Shown: positions 27,299-36,337, counted from the stretch's first letter. The stretch is DNA of 64,000 bases from Halomicrococcus gelatinilyticus (GCA_024227995.1 CP100465.1:434001-498000), one strand, 5' to 3'. Numbers and translations are program-made. Notes: generated from the letters alone by a model not told the origin.

Positions 27299-28420
27299 TC
27301 AGCGGACCGCGCGGGTGGCCTCGGCCATCACTTCGAGCGCTTCCTTGATGTCCTCGATGCCGGTGGCGTAGGAGATGCGCGCGTAGCCCGCGCCGTGCTC
27401 GCCGAAGGCCTCGCCGGGGACGACGACGACGTCGCGGTCGAGCACCTCGTCGACCCAGCCCTCGGGCACCTTCGGCATCGCGTAGAAGGCACCCTCGGGT
27501 CGCGGCGTCTCCAGGCCGGCGTCGTCGAGGCCGTCGAGGAGGACGTCGCGGCGCTTCTCGAACGCGGCGACCATCTCGTCGACGGCGTCCTGCGGTCCAG
27601 TGAGCGCGCCGTAGGCGGCGTACTGGGCGGGTGCGCTGGCGCAGGCCTGGACGTACTGGTGGACGCGCAGCATCCGCTCGATGCGGCGCTCGCTCGCCGC
27701 GACCCAGCCGAGTCGCCAGCCGGTCATCGAGTACGTCTTCGAGCAGGCGTTGACGACGACCACGTTGTCCGTCTCGGCGTACTCCATCGGCGAGTGGTGC
27801 TCGCCGTCGAAGACGATGTGCTCGTACACCTCGTCGCTGATGCAGAGCACGTCGTGTTCGTCGGCGATGCGGGCGAACTCCCGCATGTCCGCCTCGCTCT
27901 GGACCGCCCCGGTCGGGTTCGAGGGGCTGTTGACGACGAACGCGGCGGTGTCGTCGGTGAGGGCGTCCTCCACCGTCTCGGGGTCCAGCGTGAGGTCGTC
28001 GCGCAGCGGAACTGGCTTTGGCGTCCCGCCGGCGACGCGGGTCAGCGCGTCGTAGGAGACGAAGCCGGGGTCGGGGAAGACGACCTCCTGGCCGGGGTCG
28101 ACGTGGGCCTCCATCGCGAGGTGGAGCGCCTCGCTGCCGCCTGCGGTGGCGATGACGTTCTCGGGCGGCACCGAAACGCCGTTGTCGCGCTCGTGCTTGT
28201 CGCTGATGGCCTCCCGCAGCTTCCGGATGCCCTTGTTGGACGTGTAGGCGTCCGCCGCGCCCGACTCGATGGCCTCGATGGCTGCCTGCTTCGCGTGGTC
28301 CGGCGTCGGGAAGTCAGGCTGGCCGATGCCGAGGTTGATGGCGTCCTCGCCGGCCGCCTCGAAGACCTCACGGATACCGCTGATCGACACCTGCTCGACA
28401 CGATTGGAGAACTCCGACAT
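27299..28420 (-). CDS. Class I/II pyridoxal-phosphate aminotransferase
   Basis: A 373-residue fold-type I enzyme. The PLP Lys is Lys228 (VNACSKTYSMTGWRLGW). VNSPSNPTGAV and CISDEVYEHIVF carry the conserved Asn and Asp/Tyr, and ARISYATG near the end carries the Arg that binds the alpha-carboxylate. The N-terminal INLGIGQPDFPTP is typical of aspartate/aromatic aminotransferases. Amino-donor specificity is unknown. It is divergent from the ABC operon across a structured intergenic region. Confidence 0.93.
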   Translation of the reverse strand: MSEFSNRVEQVSISGIREVFEAAGEDAINLGIGQPDFPTPDHAKQAAIEAIESGAADAYTSNKGIRKLREAISDKHERDNGVSVPPENVIATAGGSEALHLAMEAHVDPGQEVVFPDPGFVSYDALTRVAGGTPKPVPLRDDLTLDPETVEDALTDDTAAFVVNSPSNPTGAVQSEADMREFARIADEHDVLCISDEVYEHIVFDGEHHSPMEYAETDNVVVVNACSKTYSMTGWRLGWVAASERRIERMLRVHQYVQACASAPAQYAAYGALTGPQDAVDEMVAAFEKRRDVLLDGLDDAGLETPRPEGAFYAMPKVPEGWVDEVLDRDVVVVPGEAFGEHGAGYARISYATGIEDIKEALEVMAEATRAVR

Positions 28421-28809
28421 GGTCGTCCCTGCGTCCGGCGGGGCGATAACTCTTGATATGTGCTGGCGTGCCTGACCGGTGCTCCCGGCGCGGCGCTGCG
28501 CCGTCACCGGCCCCGGCACGCCCGCCGAGGTGGCGAACGTCCAACAGGTCGAGCCTTCGTCTCCGAAGGGACTGCCTTCGCTCCGGACGGCCGGCTCCGA
28601 CCGATGCCCTGGACCTGGATGCGACGTTCGCGCACGCTTCGCGGCAGGCTTTGCGCCTACCTGTGACGCGCCCGCGGCGTCTCGAAGCGGGAAACCGGAG
28701 GGAGACGGTCGCTCGTGGCGGCGGGCCGGCGTTCCGCGGAGCACCGGAGCCACGGCCAGAGACACCGCGGACTCGCCACACATACGTCCGCGATACGTGG
28801 AGTGAGACG
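28421..28809. promoter_or_regulatory. 389-base structured intergenic region between divergent genes
   Basis: No protein-coding sequence is convincing here. The strongest structure is a nested hairpin at 28465-28522: 8-bp outer stem (28465-28472 with 28515-28522), 6-bp stem (28476-28481 with 28505-28510) and 5-bp inner stem (28487-28491 with 28498-28502). A second hairpin with a 4-nt loop is at 28554-28569. Further short inverted repeats follow. The region could be a long structured leader of the ABC operon or a bidirectional control region. No known riboswitch consensus was recognised. Confidence 0.5.
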
Positions 28810-29868
28810 ATGAGAGACGCACGTTCGACCACGCAGTCCGCGACAGGAAGACGACGGTTCCTCCAGGGTCTCGGCGGCGCGGCGACCCTCACCGGCTTCG
28901 CGGGCTGTCTCGGCGGGACGGCCGGCAGACCGAGCGAGATCTCCGTCGCGTACATGCCGATCTACCCCGACATGCAGCACTTCGTGATGCAGGAGGAGGG
29001 GTACTACGACGACCTCCCCGTCGACGTGACGGCGGAACCGTTCTCCGACGGACCGAGCATCGTCCAGGCGTACGCCAGCGGCGACTTCGACGTCGCACTG
29101 TTCGGCATCGTCCCCGCGATGATCGTCCTCGACAAGGGCATCCCGGCGAAGATCGCGGCGGCGAACATCAAGAACGCCATGACGGTCATGGGGACGAAGG
29201 AGTTCGCGGGGCTCTTCGAGGAACACGGCGCGGACGCGTTCGCGAAGTTCGAGAAACGGAAGGGCCGCAAGTTCAGATTCGGCACGTTCCCGCCGGGGAG
29301 CGTCCCGGACATCCTGCTGCGCTACTGGCTGGAGAGCGAACTCGGTCTCGACCCGGCGAAGGCCGTCGACGTCGTCGCGATGGGCGGCGCGGGGCCGGTC
29401 CGGCAGGCCCTGCTCGCCGGCGAGGTCGACGGGACGAGCATCATGGAGCCCGTCCCGACCACCGTCGAGCAGAAGGGCGCGTCCTACGAGCGCGTCGCGT
29501 GGGCGGGCGACTTCATGCCCGGCCAGCCCGCCGCGGTGACGCTCGTCCACGACCGCCTGCGAGAGAAGAACCGAGAAGTGGCGACGGCCTTCGTCGAGCA
29601 GCACGTCCGCGCGACGGAGTTCGTGAACGCCAACCCCGACGCGGCGGCGAAACACGCGAGCAGGGTCATCGGCGAGGAGGCGCTGTCCGTCGAGACGGCG
29701 CGGAAGGCGATGGACTCGCCCGCCGCCGACTTCGTCTCGGACCCCTACGACGTCGAGAGCGGGGCGAAGATATTCAGCGAGTACGCCGCCCGACTGGGGA
29801 AGACCGACCAGCGTCTGTCGGTAGAGCAGTTGTTCGACTTCTCGCTGTACGAGGACGTCACAGCATGA
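28810..29868 (+). CDS. ABC transporter substrate-binding lipoprotein (NitT/TauT type)
   Basis: A 352-residue exported protein. The N-terminus has a Tat motif (GRRRFLQGLGG) and a lipobox ending at Cys33, so it is anchored outside the membrane by a lipid. The body matches SsuA/TauA-like binding proteins: VAYMPIYPDMQHFVMQEEGYY, YASGDFDVALFGIVPAMI and AAVTLVHDRLREKN. These bind sulfonates, nitrate, taurine or pyrimidine precursors; the ligand here is unknown. First of three genes in an operon with the permease and ATPase, overlapping the permease by four bases. Confidence 0.92.
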   Translation: MRDARSTTQSATGRRRFLQGLGGAATLTGFAGCLGGTAGRPSEISVAYMPIYPDMQHFVMQEEGYYDDLPVDVTAEPFSDGPSIVQAYASGDFDVALFGIVPAMIVLDKGIPAKIAAANIKNAMTVMGTKEFAGLFEEHGADAFAKFEKRKGRKFRFGTFPPGSVPDILLRYWLESELGLDPAKAVDVVAMGGAGPVRQALLAGEVDGTSIMEPVPTTVEQKGASYERVAWAGDFMPGQPAAVTLVHDRLREKNREVATAFVEQHVRATEFVNANPDAAAKHASRVIGEEALSVETARKAMDSPAADFVSDPYDVESGAKIFSEYAARLGKTDQRLSVEQLFDFSLYEDVTA

Positions 29869-30713
29869 GCACGGACACCCGGTCAGGCGCGACGCCGTCG
29901 GACGCGGTGGGGCGCGCGTCGGCGTTGGGGACTGTCCGGTCGCTCCGCGGCGTCGCGGGCACCGCCGGCTTCGTCGCCGCGTGGTGGGTCGCCGCGCTGT
30001 TCCAGCCGCCGTACCTCCTGCCCTCGCCGGTCGAGGTGGCGGCGGCGTTCGCCGCCGAACTCGCCGCGAGTGCGGTGTACACCGTCCCGCTCGTCGGCGC
30101 GGACGTCGAACTGTCCCGGCTGGTCGTCAAGCTCCTCCAGAGCCTCCAGCACTACGTCCCCGGGCTCGTCGCCGGGACCGTCCTCGGCGTCGGACTCGGC
30201 GTCGCCATGGGCTGGAACGACCGACTCGACGACGCGCTGACGCCGGTCACGCGCGTGCTGCGGCCCATCCCGCCGCTGGCGTGGATCGCGTTCGCCATCG
30301 TCTGGATCGGCATCGGCCACGCTGGGGCCGCCTTCATCGTCGGCATCGGCGCGTTCTGGATCAACTTCTACAACGCATACAGCGGCGTCGGAGGCGTCCC
30401 GGCGGACCTGAAGGAGGTCGCGGCCAGCCTCGGCGTGGACGACGACCGCGAGATGATCCGCAGGGTCGTCCTGCCGAGCGCGACGCCCGAGATAGCGACC
30501 GGCGTGCGGACGAGCATCGGCCAGTGCTGGATGATCGTCGTCGCCGCGGAGCTGTTCGGCGCGCCGGGCGTCGGCTATCAGATCATCGTCGCCGCGCAGA
30601 ACCTGGAGATGGCGGTGAGCGTGGCGTACATGCTCGTCATCAGCGCCGTCTTCCTCGTGAGCGACGGCCTGTTCCGCCGCGTCGAAGGGAGGGTCCTCGC
30701 GTGGCGGACGTGA
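29865..30713 (+). CDS. ABC transporter permease (NitT/TauT type)
   Basis: A 282-residue inner-membrane permease with about six helices and the coupling motif EVAASLGVDDDREMIRRVVLPSATPEIATGVR, which docks onto the ATPase. PIPPLAWIAFAIVWIGIG is typical of SsuC/TauC. An N-terminal 30-residue extension is unconserved. It starts inside the stop of the substrate-binding gene (ATGA) and overlaps the ATPase start by 13 bases. Confidence 0.93.
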   Translation: MSTDTRSGATPSDAVGRASALGTVRSLRGVAGTAGFVAAWWVAALFQPPYLLPSPVEVAAAFAAELAASAVYTVPLVGADVELSRLVVKLLQSLQHYVPGLVAGTVLGVGLGVAMGWNDRLDDALTPVTRVLRPIPPLAWIAFAIVWIGIGHAGAAFIVGIGAFWINFYNAYSGVGGVPADLKEVAASLGVDDDREMIRRVVLPSATPEIATGVRTSIGQCWMIVVAAELFGAPGVGYQIIVAAQNLEMAVSVAYMLVISAVFLVSDGLFRRVEGRVLAWRT

Positions 30714-31459
30714 CGCCGAAGGTCGCCGTCGACGGCGTCGGCAAGCGGTTCGACGGGGAACGCGGCGACGCCGTCCGGGCGCTCGACGACGTCTCCTTCT
30801 CGGTGCAGGACGGCGAGTTCGTCTGCGTCGTCGGCCCGTCGGGCTGCGGGAAGACGACCCTGTTCCGGACCATCGCGGGCCTGGAGACGCCCACCGAGGG
30901 GAGCGTGCGCCTCGACGGCGACCCCGTCACGGGTCCGGGGACGGACCGCGGGATGGTCTTCCAGGGGTACGGCCTGTTCCCCTGGCGGTCCGTCGCCGGG
31001 AACGTCGCGTTCGGCCTCGAACAGCAGGACGTGCCAACGGCACACCGCGGTCGTCGCGTCGAGGAGATGCTCGACCTCGTCGGGCTCGCCGAGTTCGCGG
31101 ACGCCTACCCGAAGTCGCTCTCGGGCGGCATGAAACAGCGGGTCGGCATCGCCCGCGCGCTCGCGGTCGACCCCGAGATACTGCTCATGGACGAGCCGTT
31201 CGGGAGCGTGGACGCCCAGACGCGGGACATGCTCCACCAGGAACTCCTCGACATCTGGGCGACGACGGAGAAGACCGTCCTCTTCGTCACCCACGACGTC
31301 TCCGAGGCGGTGACGCTCGCCGACCGCGTCGTCGTCATGGCGGCGGACCCCGGACGGGTCCGCGAGGTGGTCGACGTCGACCTGTCGCGCCCGCGAACCC
31401 GCACCGACCCGGCGTTCGCGGATTACGTCGAGCGCGTCCGGGCCCTCATCGGCGAGTAG
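30701..31459 (+). CDS. ABC transporter ATP-binding protein (NitT/TauT type)
   Basis: A 252-residue ATPase. It has Walker A GPSGCGKTT, Q-loop FQGYGLFPW, signature LSGGMKQR, Walker B ILLMDEPFG and the switch His in FVTHDVSEA. It powers the permease encoded just upstream, whose last 13 bases it overlaps. The start is GTG at 30701. Its stop abuts the stop of the convergent 49-residue gene. Confidence 0.95.
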   Translation: MADVTPKVAVDGVGKRFDGERGDAVRALDDVSFSVQDGEFVCVVGPSGCGKTTLFRTIAGLETPTEGSVRLDGDPVTGPGTDRGMVFQGYGLFPWRSVAGNVAFGLEQQDVPTAHRGRRVEEMLDLVGLAEFADAYPKSLSGGMKQRVGIARALAVDPEILLMDEPFGSVDAQTRDMLHQELLDIWATTEKTVLFVTHDVSEAVTLADRVVVMAADPGRVREVVDVDLSRPRTRTDPAFADYVERVRALIGE

Positions 31460-31609
31460 CTACTCCTCGACGGCCGCCCGGAGCTGTTCGATGTGCGTCT
31501 CCAGCACGTCGAGCGCTGCGTCGGCGTCGACGTACCCCTGGTCGTACTCGTCGTAGACGGTGTCAGCGTCGCGGAGGAACTGCCGTATCGCGTCGTCGGC
31601 GTCGGTCAT
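31460..31609 (-). CDS. Small acidic protein, 49 aa
   Basis: An intact frame from ATG 31609 to TAG. It encodes an acidic, fully helical protein (DAIRQFLRDADTVYDEYD in the N-terminal half, DAALDVLETHIEQLRAAVEE at the end). The heptad-like hydrophobic spacing suggests a two-helix hairpin. No family recognised. It sits between the convergent ABC ATPase and the PAC2 gene, 48 bases downstream of the latter. Confidence 0.65.
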   Translation of the reverse strand: MTDADDAIRQFLRDADTVYDEYDQGYVDADAALDVLETHIEQLRAAVEE

Positions 31610-31657
31610 GTATCGGCGAAGACGGTTCGCGGGGAAAAGTCCGCCGGCTCGCGGTCG

Positions 31658-32404
31658 TTACTGGTACATCCGGAGCGGCTGGGCCTGCGAGCTCTCCTTG
31701 GTCTCGACCTGCTGCATCCGCTGGGCGAGACGCTCCTTCTGCTCGCGGATCTCCTCGGCGCGCTCGACGAGTTCGTCGGTGTCGACGTCGAACCCACCGA
31801 CGGGCGCGATGCCGTTCTTGATGAGCGCCCGCGCTGCCTCGGGGTCGGGGAACTGGGGGTCGCTCTGGACGATGAGCCCGACGGCGTCGAGGTCGTCCCG
31901 CGCTGCGCGGTTGAGGAGCGCGCCCGTCGGACCGCCGATGGCGCCCGCCTCCGGCGGCACGCCGACGTCTTGGTCGTCGAGCAGGTCGCCGCCCTCGCCC
32001 GTGGCGACGCCGTAGAGTTCGGGCACCTGGTCGGCCTCCTTCTGGTGGGGCAGGCCGCTGAGGAACAGCGGCGTGGCGTCGTTGTCCTGCATCCACTGCA
32101 CGGTGCAGCTGGCGAACTGGGGTGCGGCCTCCGCCGAGACCGGCACGTCGCTGACCAGCGCCACGAGGTCGCGCTGCTCGTCGGCGTACAGGCGGACGGG
32201 CGGCCGCAGCGTCCTGTCGTCGCCCGAGTAGACCGAGATTCGGGGGAGTCCCTCGCAGTCGAACCCGGCGTAGTAGGTCATGTCAAAGGTGTCGACGAGA
32301 TGGTCGGTCGCGATCTTCCCGACCAGGCCCAGACCGGGAAGCCCCTCGACGACGGTCGGCGCGTCCAGCTGCACGTCCTCCGCGACGACGTTGATGGCAC
32401 TCAT
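31658..32404 (-). CDS. PAC2-family proteasome-assembly-chaperone-like protein
   Basis: A 248-residue protein with the archaeal PAC2 hallmarks APTVVEGLPGLGLVGKIATDHLV, FPDPEAARALIKNGIAPV and a C-terminal coiled coil (ELVERAEEIREQKERLAQRM). Eukaryotic PAC2 helps assemble the proteasome; the archaeal role is suspected but not proven. ATG 32404 matches the family start. It is divergent from the RNA methyltransferase gene across about 100 bases. Confidence 0.9.
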   Translation of the reverse strand: MSAINVVAEDVQLDAPTVVEGLPGLGLVGKIATDHLVDTFDMTYYAGFDCEGLPRISVYSGDDRTLRPPVRLYADEQRDLVALVSDVPVSAEAAPQFASCTVQWMQDNDATPLFLSGLPHQKEADQVPELYGVATGEGGDLLDDQDVGVPPEAGAIGGPTGALLNRAARDDLDAVGLIVQSDPQFPDPEAARALIKNGIAPVGGFDVDTDELVERAEEIREQKERLAQRMQQVETKESSQAQPLRMYQ

Positions 32405-32505
32405 ACCCGGAAGGTTCGGACGGTTAAGTCTTAAAGTCGGTGGGGGAAGCGAGGGGAGTCTCCGTTCCGAAACCCACAAGCGCCTCTCGACCACAGGTCC
32501 GGGTA

Positions 32506-33411
32506 ATGGACGTACTGGAGCGGTACGAGCCGATAATCGACGACTTCGAGGCGTTCCGCGAGACCTGCGAGCGCCCGCTCCCGTCCGTCGTCAGGGTCAA
32601 CACGATCAAGGCGACGCCGGAACGGGCACGGCGGGCGTTCGACGAGGCGGGCGTCGACTGGACGCCCCGCGAGTGGAACGAGAACGTCCTCGAGATAGAC
32701 GCCAGCCCCGGGACGACGTGGCCGTCGTTCCACGGCTGGACGCACGGCCAGGAGGAGGTCTCCGCCATCCCGCCGGTGGCGCTCGACCCCGACCCCGGCG
32801 ACCGCGTGTTCGACGCCTGCGCCGCGCCGGGGAGCAAGACGACGCAACTCGCCGCGCGGATGGACGACGAGGGACTGGTCGTCGCCAACGACAACAACCT
32901 CGGCCGACTCTCCGCGCTCCGGTTCAACACCGAGCGCCTCGGCGTGACGGCCGCGGCCGTCACGAACCAGGACGCGCGCAACTTCTCGTTCGGCGAGTTC
33001 GGCTTCGACGCGTTCGACGCCGCCCTGGTCGACGCGCCGTGCTCCTGTGAGGGCACCATCCGGAAGAACCCGACCGCCGTCGACGACTGGTCCACCGGCC
33101 ACGTCGAGAGCATCGCCGGCGTCCAGAAGGGCATCCTCCAGCGGGCCATCCAGGCCACGCGCGACGGCGGTGAGGTCGTCTACGCGACGTGCACGTTCGC
33201 CCCCGAGGAGAACGAGGCGGTCGTCGACCACGCCCTCGAAGAGACGGACTGTCGCCTCGTCGACTTCGACGTCGGCCTGGACCACGTCGAAGGCGTCACC
33301 GAGTGGCAGGGCGAGACGTTCGATCCGAGCGTGCGGAAGGCCAAGCGGTTCTACCCCCACCACAACGACACCGGCGGGTTCTTCTGCGCGAAACTGGAGG
33401 TGGGACGATGA
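32506..33411 (+). CDS. RsmB/NOP family RNA m5C methyltransferase
   Basis: A 301-residue S-adenosylmethionine enzyme. The SAM loop region is FDACAAPGSKTTQLA. Motif IV is ALVDAPCSCEGTIRK with the releasing Cys, and motif VI is YATCTFAPEENE with the catalytic Cys. It should methylate C5 of cytosine in tRNA or rRNA. No PUA domain is attached, but the next gene, overlapping by four bases, encodes a small PUA-like protein. The two may form one functional unit, like the split of a bacterial RsmF. Confidence 0.93.
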   Translation: MDVLERYEPIIDDFEAFRETCERPLPSVVRVNTIKATPERARRAFDEAGVDWTPREWNENVLEIDASPGTTWPSFHGWTHGQEEVSAIPPVALDPDPGDRVFDACAAPGSKTTQLAARMDDEGLVVANDNNLGRLSALRFNTERLGVTAAAVTNQDARNFSFGEFGFDAFDAALVDAPCSCEGTIRKNPTAVDDWSTGHVESIAGVQKGILQRAIQATRDGGEVVYATCTFAPEENEAVVDHALEETDCRLVDFDVGLDHVEGVTEWQGETFDPSVRKAKRFYPHHNDTGGFFCAKLEVGR

Positions 33412-33917
33412 CGGACGCCACGAACGACGGCCAGCGGTTCGACCGCCTGCCAGCGACCGCCGACGAACGAGAAGTCGAGGGGCGCGCCACCCGCGAGGAG
33501 GTCGTCGACTGGTGGGTCGACCGGTTCGGCGTCCCGCGCGAGACGTTCGACGGCTTCAGCTTCTGGGAGAAGGGCAAGGGCAAGATATGGGTCCTCCGCG
33601 GCGAGGTCGAGTCCCCGCTCCGCATCGAGGCGCTCGGGATGACGTTCCTGCGGACGCGCCAGGAGCACTGGAAGCCGACGACGAACGCCGTCCAGCGGTT
33701 CGGGCGGCACGCGACCCGGAACGTCGTCGAACTCGACCGCGAGCAGGCACGGGCGTTCGCGAGCGGCGAGGACCAGGACCTCGACTGGGACGGCGACTGG
33801 GGCTACGTCGTCGCCGCCCAGGAGGTCGCGGGCGACCGCGAACCCCTCGGCGTCGGCCTGTTCCTCCGCGGCGAACTCCAGAGCCTCGTCCCGAAGGGGC
33901 GACGGCGAGACATCTAG
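33408..33917 (+). CDS. PUA/NIP7-like RNA-binding protein partner of the m5C methyltransferase
   Basis: A 169-residue protein. It has a helical N-terminus (TREEVVDWWVDRFGVPRETF), a strand pair (WVLRGEVESPLRIEALGMTFLR) and a C-terminal PUA-like part (RNVVELDREQARAFASGED, then GYVVAAQ, LGVGLFLRGELQSLVPKGRR). Its position, starting inside the stop of the methyltransferase, suggests it supplies RNA binding. The fold is my reading; the family name is not certain. Confidence 0.7.
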   Translation: MTDATNDGQRFDRLPATADEREVEGRATREEVVDWWVDRFGVPRETFDGFSFWEKGKGKIWVLRGEVESPLRIEALGMTFLRTRQEHWKPTTNAVQRFGRHATRNVVELDREQARAFASGEDQDLDWDGDWGYVVAAQEVAGDREPLGVGLFLRGELQSLVPKGRRRDI

Positions 33918-34153
33918 ACCGGTGCGACGACCGCGGTCACGGCCAGTCCGACGACGACGGACCAGATCGACGTCCCCGCAGAGAGGACGCCACCGATCCC
34001 CTCGACCCTCTTCAGCACGTCGAACGGCGTGTGAACCTCGTCGTGGCGACTCGCACGTTCACACGCCCGGTCGAGTCGCCGCCGGAACTCGGCGCGGTCG
34101 TCGACGGCGCGCGAGCCGACCACGGCGGCGAGCAGCACGTAGAACTCGGGCAT
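33914..34153 (-). CDS. Small membrane protein, 79 aa
   Basis: A 79-residue protein with a hydrophobic N-terminal stretch (FYVLLAAVVGS), a charged middle with many Arg, and a C-terminal hydrophobic helix (SAGTSIWSVVVGLAVTAVVAPV). It overlaps the end of the preceding convergent gene by four bases. No family recognised; protein-coding status rests on length and amino-acid composition. Confidence 0.55.
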   Translation of the reverse strand: MPEFYVLLAAVVGSRAVDDRAEFRRRLDRACERASRHDEVHTPFDVLKRVEGIGGVLSAGTSIWSVVVGLAVTAVVAPV

Positions 34154-34235
34154 CCACCCCTCGAGTCGAGGCTACAAATGATAACGGTTGTTCTCGAAAT
34201 TACAACTTGTATGGGTTGTTCAGTGCTTCGCGGCC

Positions 34236-35807
34236 TCACCGTTCCCTGACCGTCCCTCCGCCGAGCCCCTCCCATTCGACCGCGTAACCGAGTTCCGAGA
34301 GGAGGGCGCTGGCGTCGTCGACGCCGTGGTCGTCCAGCAGCGACTCCACGCTAGAGAACGCCATGCCGTCCTCTATCTCGTCGGCGAGCGTCTCCAGCAG
34401 CGCGGGGCGGACGAGCGTCCGGCCGACGCGGACGTGGTCGGGGAACGACTTCTCCGCGAGCGCGTCCTCGCTCACGCCGTGCGCGGCGGCGAGGTCGGCG
34501 AGCGTCACGGCGTCCGCGTCGGGCGACAGGTCGTCCGGCAGGGCGGCGGCGTTCGCGGCGACCAGGTCGTCCTCGTAGCGCCGCAACGCGTCGCGGACGT
34601 CCTTGACGCGGATGGTCCCCGAGTAGGGGATGGCGCGGTGGTCGCGGGCGGCGATCTCCTCGCCGACGCCGAGGCTCTCGTCGACGGCGACCAGCAGCCG
34701 CTCGTCGGTCGCGTCGAGTTGCGAGAGCTTCTTCTCGACGTACTCCGGCGTCCAGAAGCCCATTATCTCGAAGAAGACGCGGAACCGGTCGTCGGCGTCT
34801 CCGGCTTTCGTGTCCGTCTTCGCCGTTCCGTCCGCTTCGTCGTCCGCGCCCCCGTCGTTCGCCGGCGACCAGACGAACGCGAAGTCGGGAATCATCACGC
34901 GCGCGCCGGCCTCCAGCGGTTCGGGCTCGCGGACGAGGTCCCAGTCGAGGTCGAGCGACGAGAACCGGGTCGCGAAGTCGGCCTCGACGTCGCTGTCGAA
35001 CGAGACCGTCGCGAGCGGTTCCGTGCCGGGCACCCGGACCGGGTCGTCGTTCGTGAGGCGGAGCTCGCGCTCCGTGCCGTAGTCGTCGACGGTGGCGACG
35101 ACGCGCCACTCGTCCGTCTTCGCGACGGTCCGGAGCAGGCGCGCGAACCGGGTGCCGTAGCGCCGCGTCGCGCGGAACAGCGCGTCGGGGCCGGTCACCA
35201 CCACCTCGCGCCCCGCGTCGGTCTTCCGAATCTCGTACATCAACCGGAGTCGCTTGACCGACGAGACGACGGCCCGGGGGTCCGACGACCGGACGCGGAG
35301 TTCGGTCGCGTCGAACAGCGCCGTCTGGGCGAGCGAGAGGTTGTACTGCGCCAGCAGTTCGTCGGGGTCCCAGCGCGACTCGAAGGCGGCGAGCACCTGT
35401 CGTTCGTCGAGGTCGGCGTACAGCGACGCCGCGAGGTCGTCCGGCGCGGCGTCCAGTCTGTCGGCCGCGTGGGCGAGCGCGGCCTCGCGTTCGTCCTCGG
35501 TGACGACGCCGACGGTCTCGGCCGCCTCGAAGGCGATGCGCCGGGCGCGTTCCGGCGGGACGGCCGCCCGCGTCTCGAACGTCGCCTCGCGTTCGAGGAG
35601 CTTGGCGAACCCCCGGACGAGCTTGAAGTCCGGCGCGTCCGCTTCGAGGTCGTCGAGAGCGGACTGCAGGTCGGCGCGCGACTGCCCGACGTGTCCCTGG
35701 TACGTGCCGATGACGCGGGCGGCGAGCGGGCGGTGTTCCCGTCCGGCGAACTGCGGGTGGAACCCCCCACCGGCGCGGGACACGCGGAGCAGGTCCTTCG
35801 TCAGCAC
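34236..35807 (-). CDS. bax1: Bax1 (DUF790) XPB-associated nuclease
   Basis: A 523-residue protein of the DUF790 family. Archaeal Bax1 binds XPB and cuts DNA next to the bubble opened by the helicase (established for other archaea). The N-terminus (MLTKDLLRVSRAGG, then PLAARVIGTYQGHVGQSRADL) and the late region (VMIPDFAFVW, then FFEIMGFWTPEYVEKKLSQL) are family-specific. The second holds the D/E...E residues of the nuclease core. A disordered Asp/Lys-rich insert (about 312-330) is seen. The XPB gene lies 0.5 kb upstream on the same strand, separated by a lipoprotein gene on the other strand. Confidence 0.9.
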   Translation of the reverse strand: MLTKDLLRVSRAGGGFHPQFAGREHRPLAARVIGTYQGHVGQSRADLQSALDDLEADAPDFKLVRGFAKLLEREATFETRAAVPPERARRIAFEAAETVGVVTEDEREAALAHAADRLDAAPDDLAASLYADLDERQVLAAFESRWDPDELLAQYNLSLAQTALFDATELRVRSSDPRAVVSSVKRLRLMYEIRKTDAGREVVVTGPDALFRATRRYGTRFARLLRTVAKTDEWRVVATVDDYGTERELRLTNDDPVRVPGTEPLATVSFDSDVEADFATRFSSLDLDWDLVREPEPLEAGARVMIPDFAFVWSPANDGGADDEADGTAKTDTKAGDADDRFRVFFEIMGFWTPEYVEKKLSQLDATDERLLVAVDESLGVGEEIAARDHRAIPYSGTIRVKDVRDALRRYEDDLVAANAAALPDDLSPDADAVTLADLAAAHGVSEDALAEKSFPDHVRVGRTLVRPALLETLADEIEDGMAFSSVESLLDDHGVDDASALLSELGYAVEWEGLGGGTVRER

Positions 35808-35901
35808 GTCAGCCCGTAGGTCCGTCGGTTACAAAAACGGTCTGAATGGGAAAACGCACTGAAGGGGAAGATTCTTTCCGGACCGCGCGGAGGATGGATG
35901 C

Positions 35902-36294
35902 ATGCACCGACGTGACGCCCTCCAGCGCATCGGTCTCGTCGCCGCCGTCGCCTCGACGAGCGGCTGTGCCGCCATCATCGAAGGCGGCCCCGATCGGAAA
36001 CCCAGAGACGGCGACCGCAAGCGGTCCGGCAACCTCGAGTCGACGAACATCATCCCGCCGTACGAGGACGAGGATGGGAACGTCGTCGTCGGAGTGACGA
36101 TCACCAACAACGGCGACGAGCAGGCGTCCGCGACGCTCGAAGCGAGCCTGGAGATCGGCGAGTCCGTCCACGAGAAGTCGACGACAGTGACCGTCCCCGG
36201 CGGCGAGTCGAAGGACGTCACCATCACGTACGACCTCGACTTCGAGACCTACGAGAACGCCGACACGAAGGGCATCGACTTCAATCTGGTCTGA
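35902..36294 (+). CDS. Tat-exported lipoprotein with an immunoglobulin-like domain
   Basis: A 130-residue protein. The N-terminal HRRDALQRIGL is a Tat-type motif and STSGC gives a lipobox at Cys22, so the mature protein is lipid-anchored outside. Residues about 45-130 form repeated strands (NVVVGVTITNNGDEQASATLE and SKDVTITYDLDFE) of a beta-sandwich adhesion-type fold. It sits between the XPB and Bax1 genes on the opposite strand, interrupting that functional pair. Function unknown. Confidence 0.75.
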   Translation: MHRRDALQRIGLVAAVASTSGCAAIIEGGPDRKPRDGDRKRSGNLESTNIIPPYEDEDGNVVVGVTITNNGDEQASATLEASLEIGESVHEKSTTVTVPGGESKDVTITYDLDFETYENADTKGIDFNLV

Positions 36295-36337
36295 CTGGCG
36301 CGGACGCCGAACGTCCCTGCCACCCCGTCGCTCCCCG

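Noticed and set aside
28453-28809. An N-terminal extension of the substrate-binding protein, in frame without stops
   Set aside because: The translation is Arg/Pro-rich and unlike a protein of this proteome, and the Tat signal must be at the N-terminus at 28810.
28421-28809. A cobalamin or thiamine riboswitch before the ABC operon
   Set aside because: I looked for the conserved B12 box and the THI core and found neither. The structure is real but does not match these families by eye.
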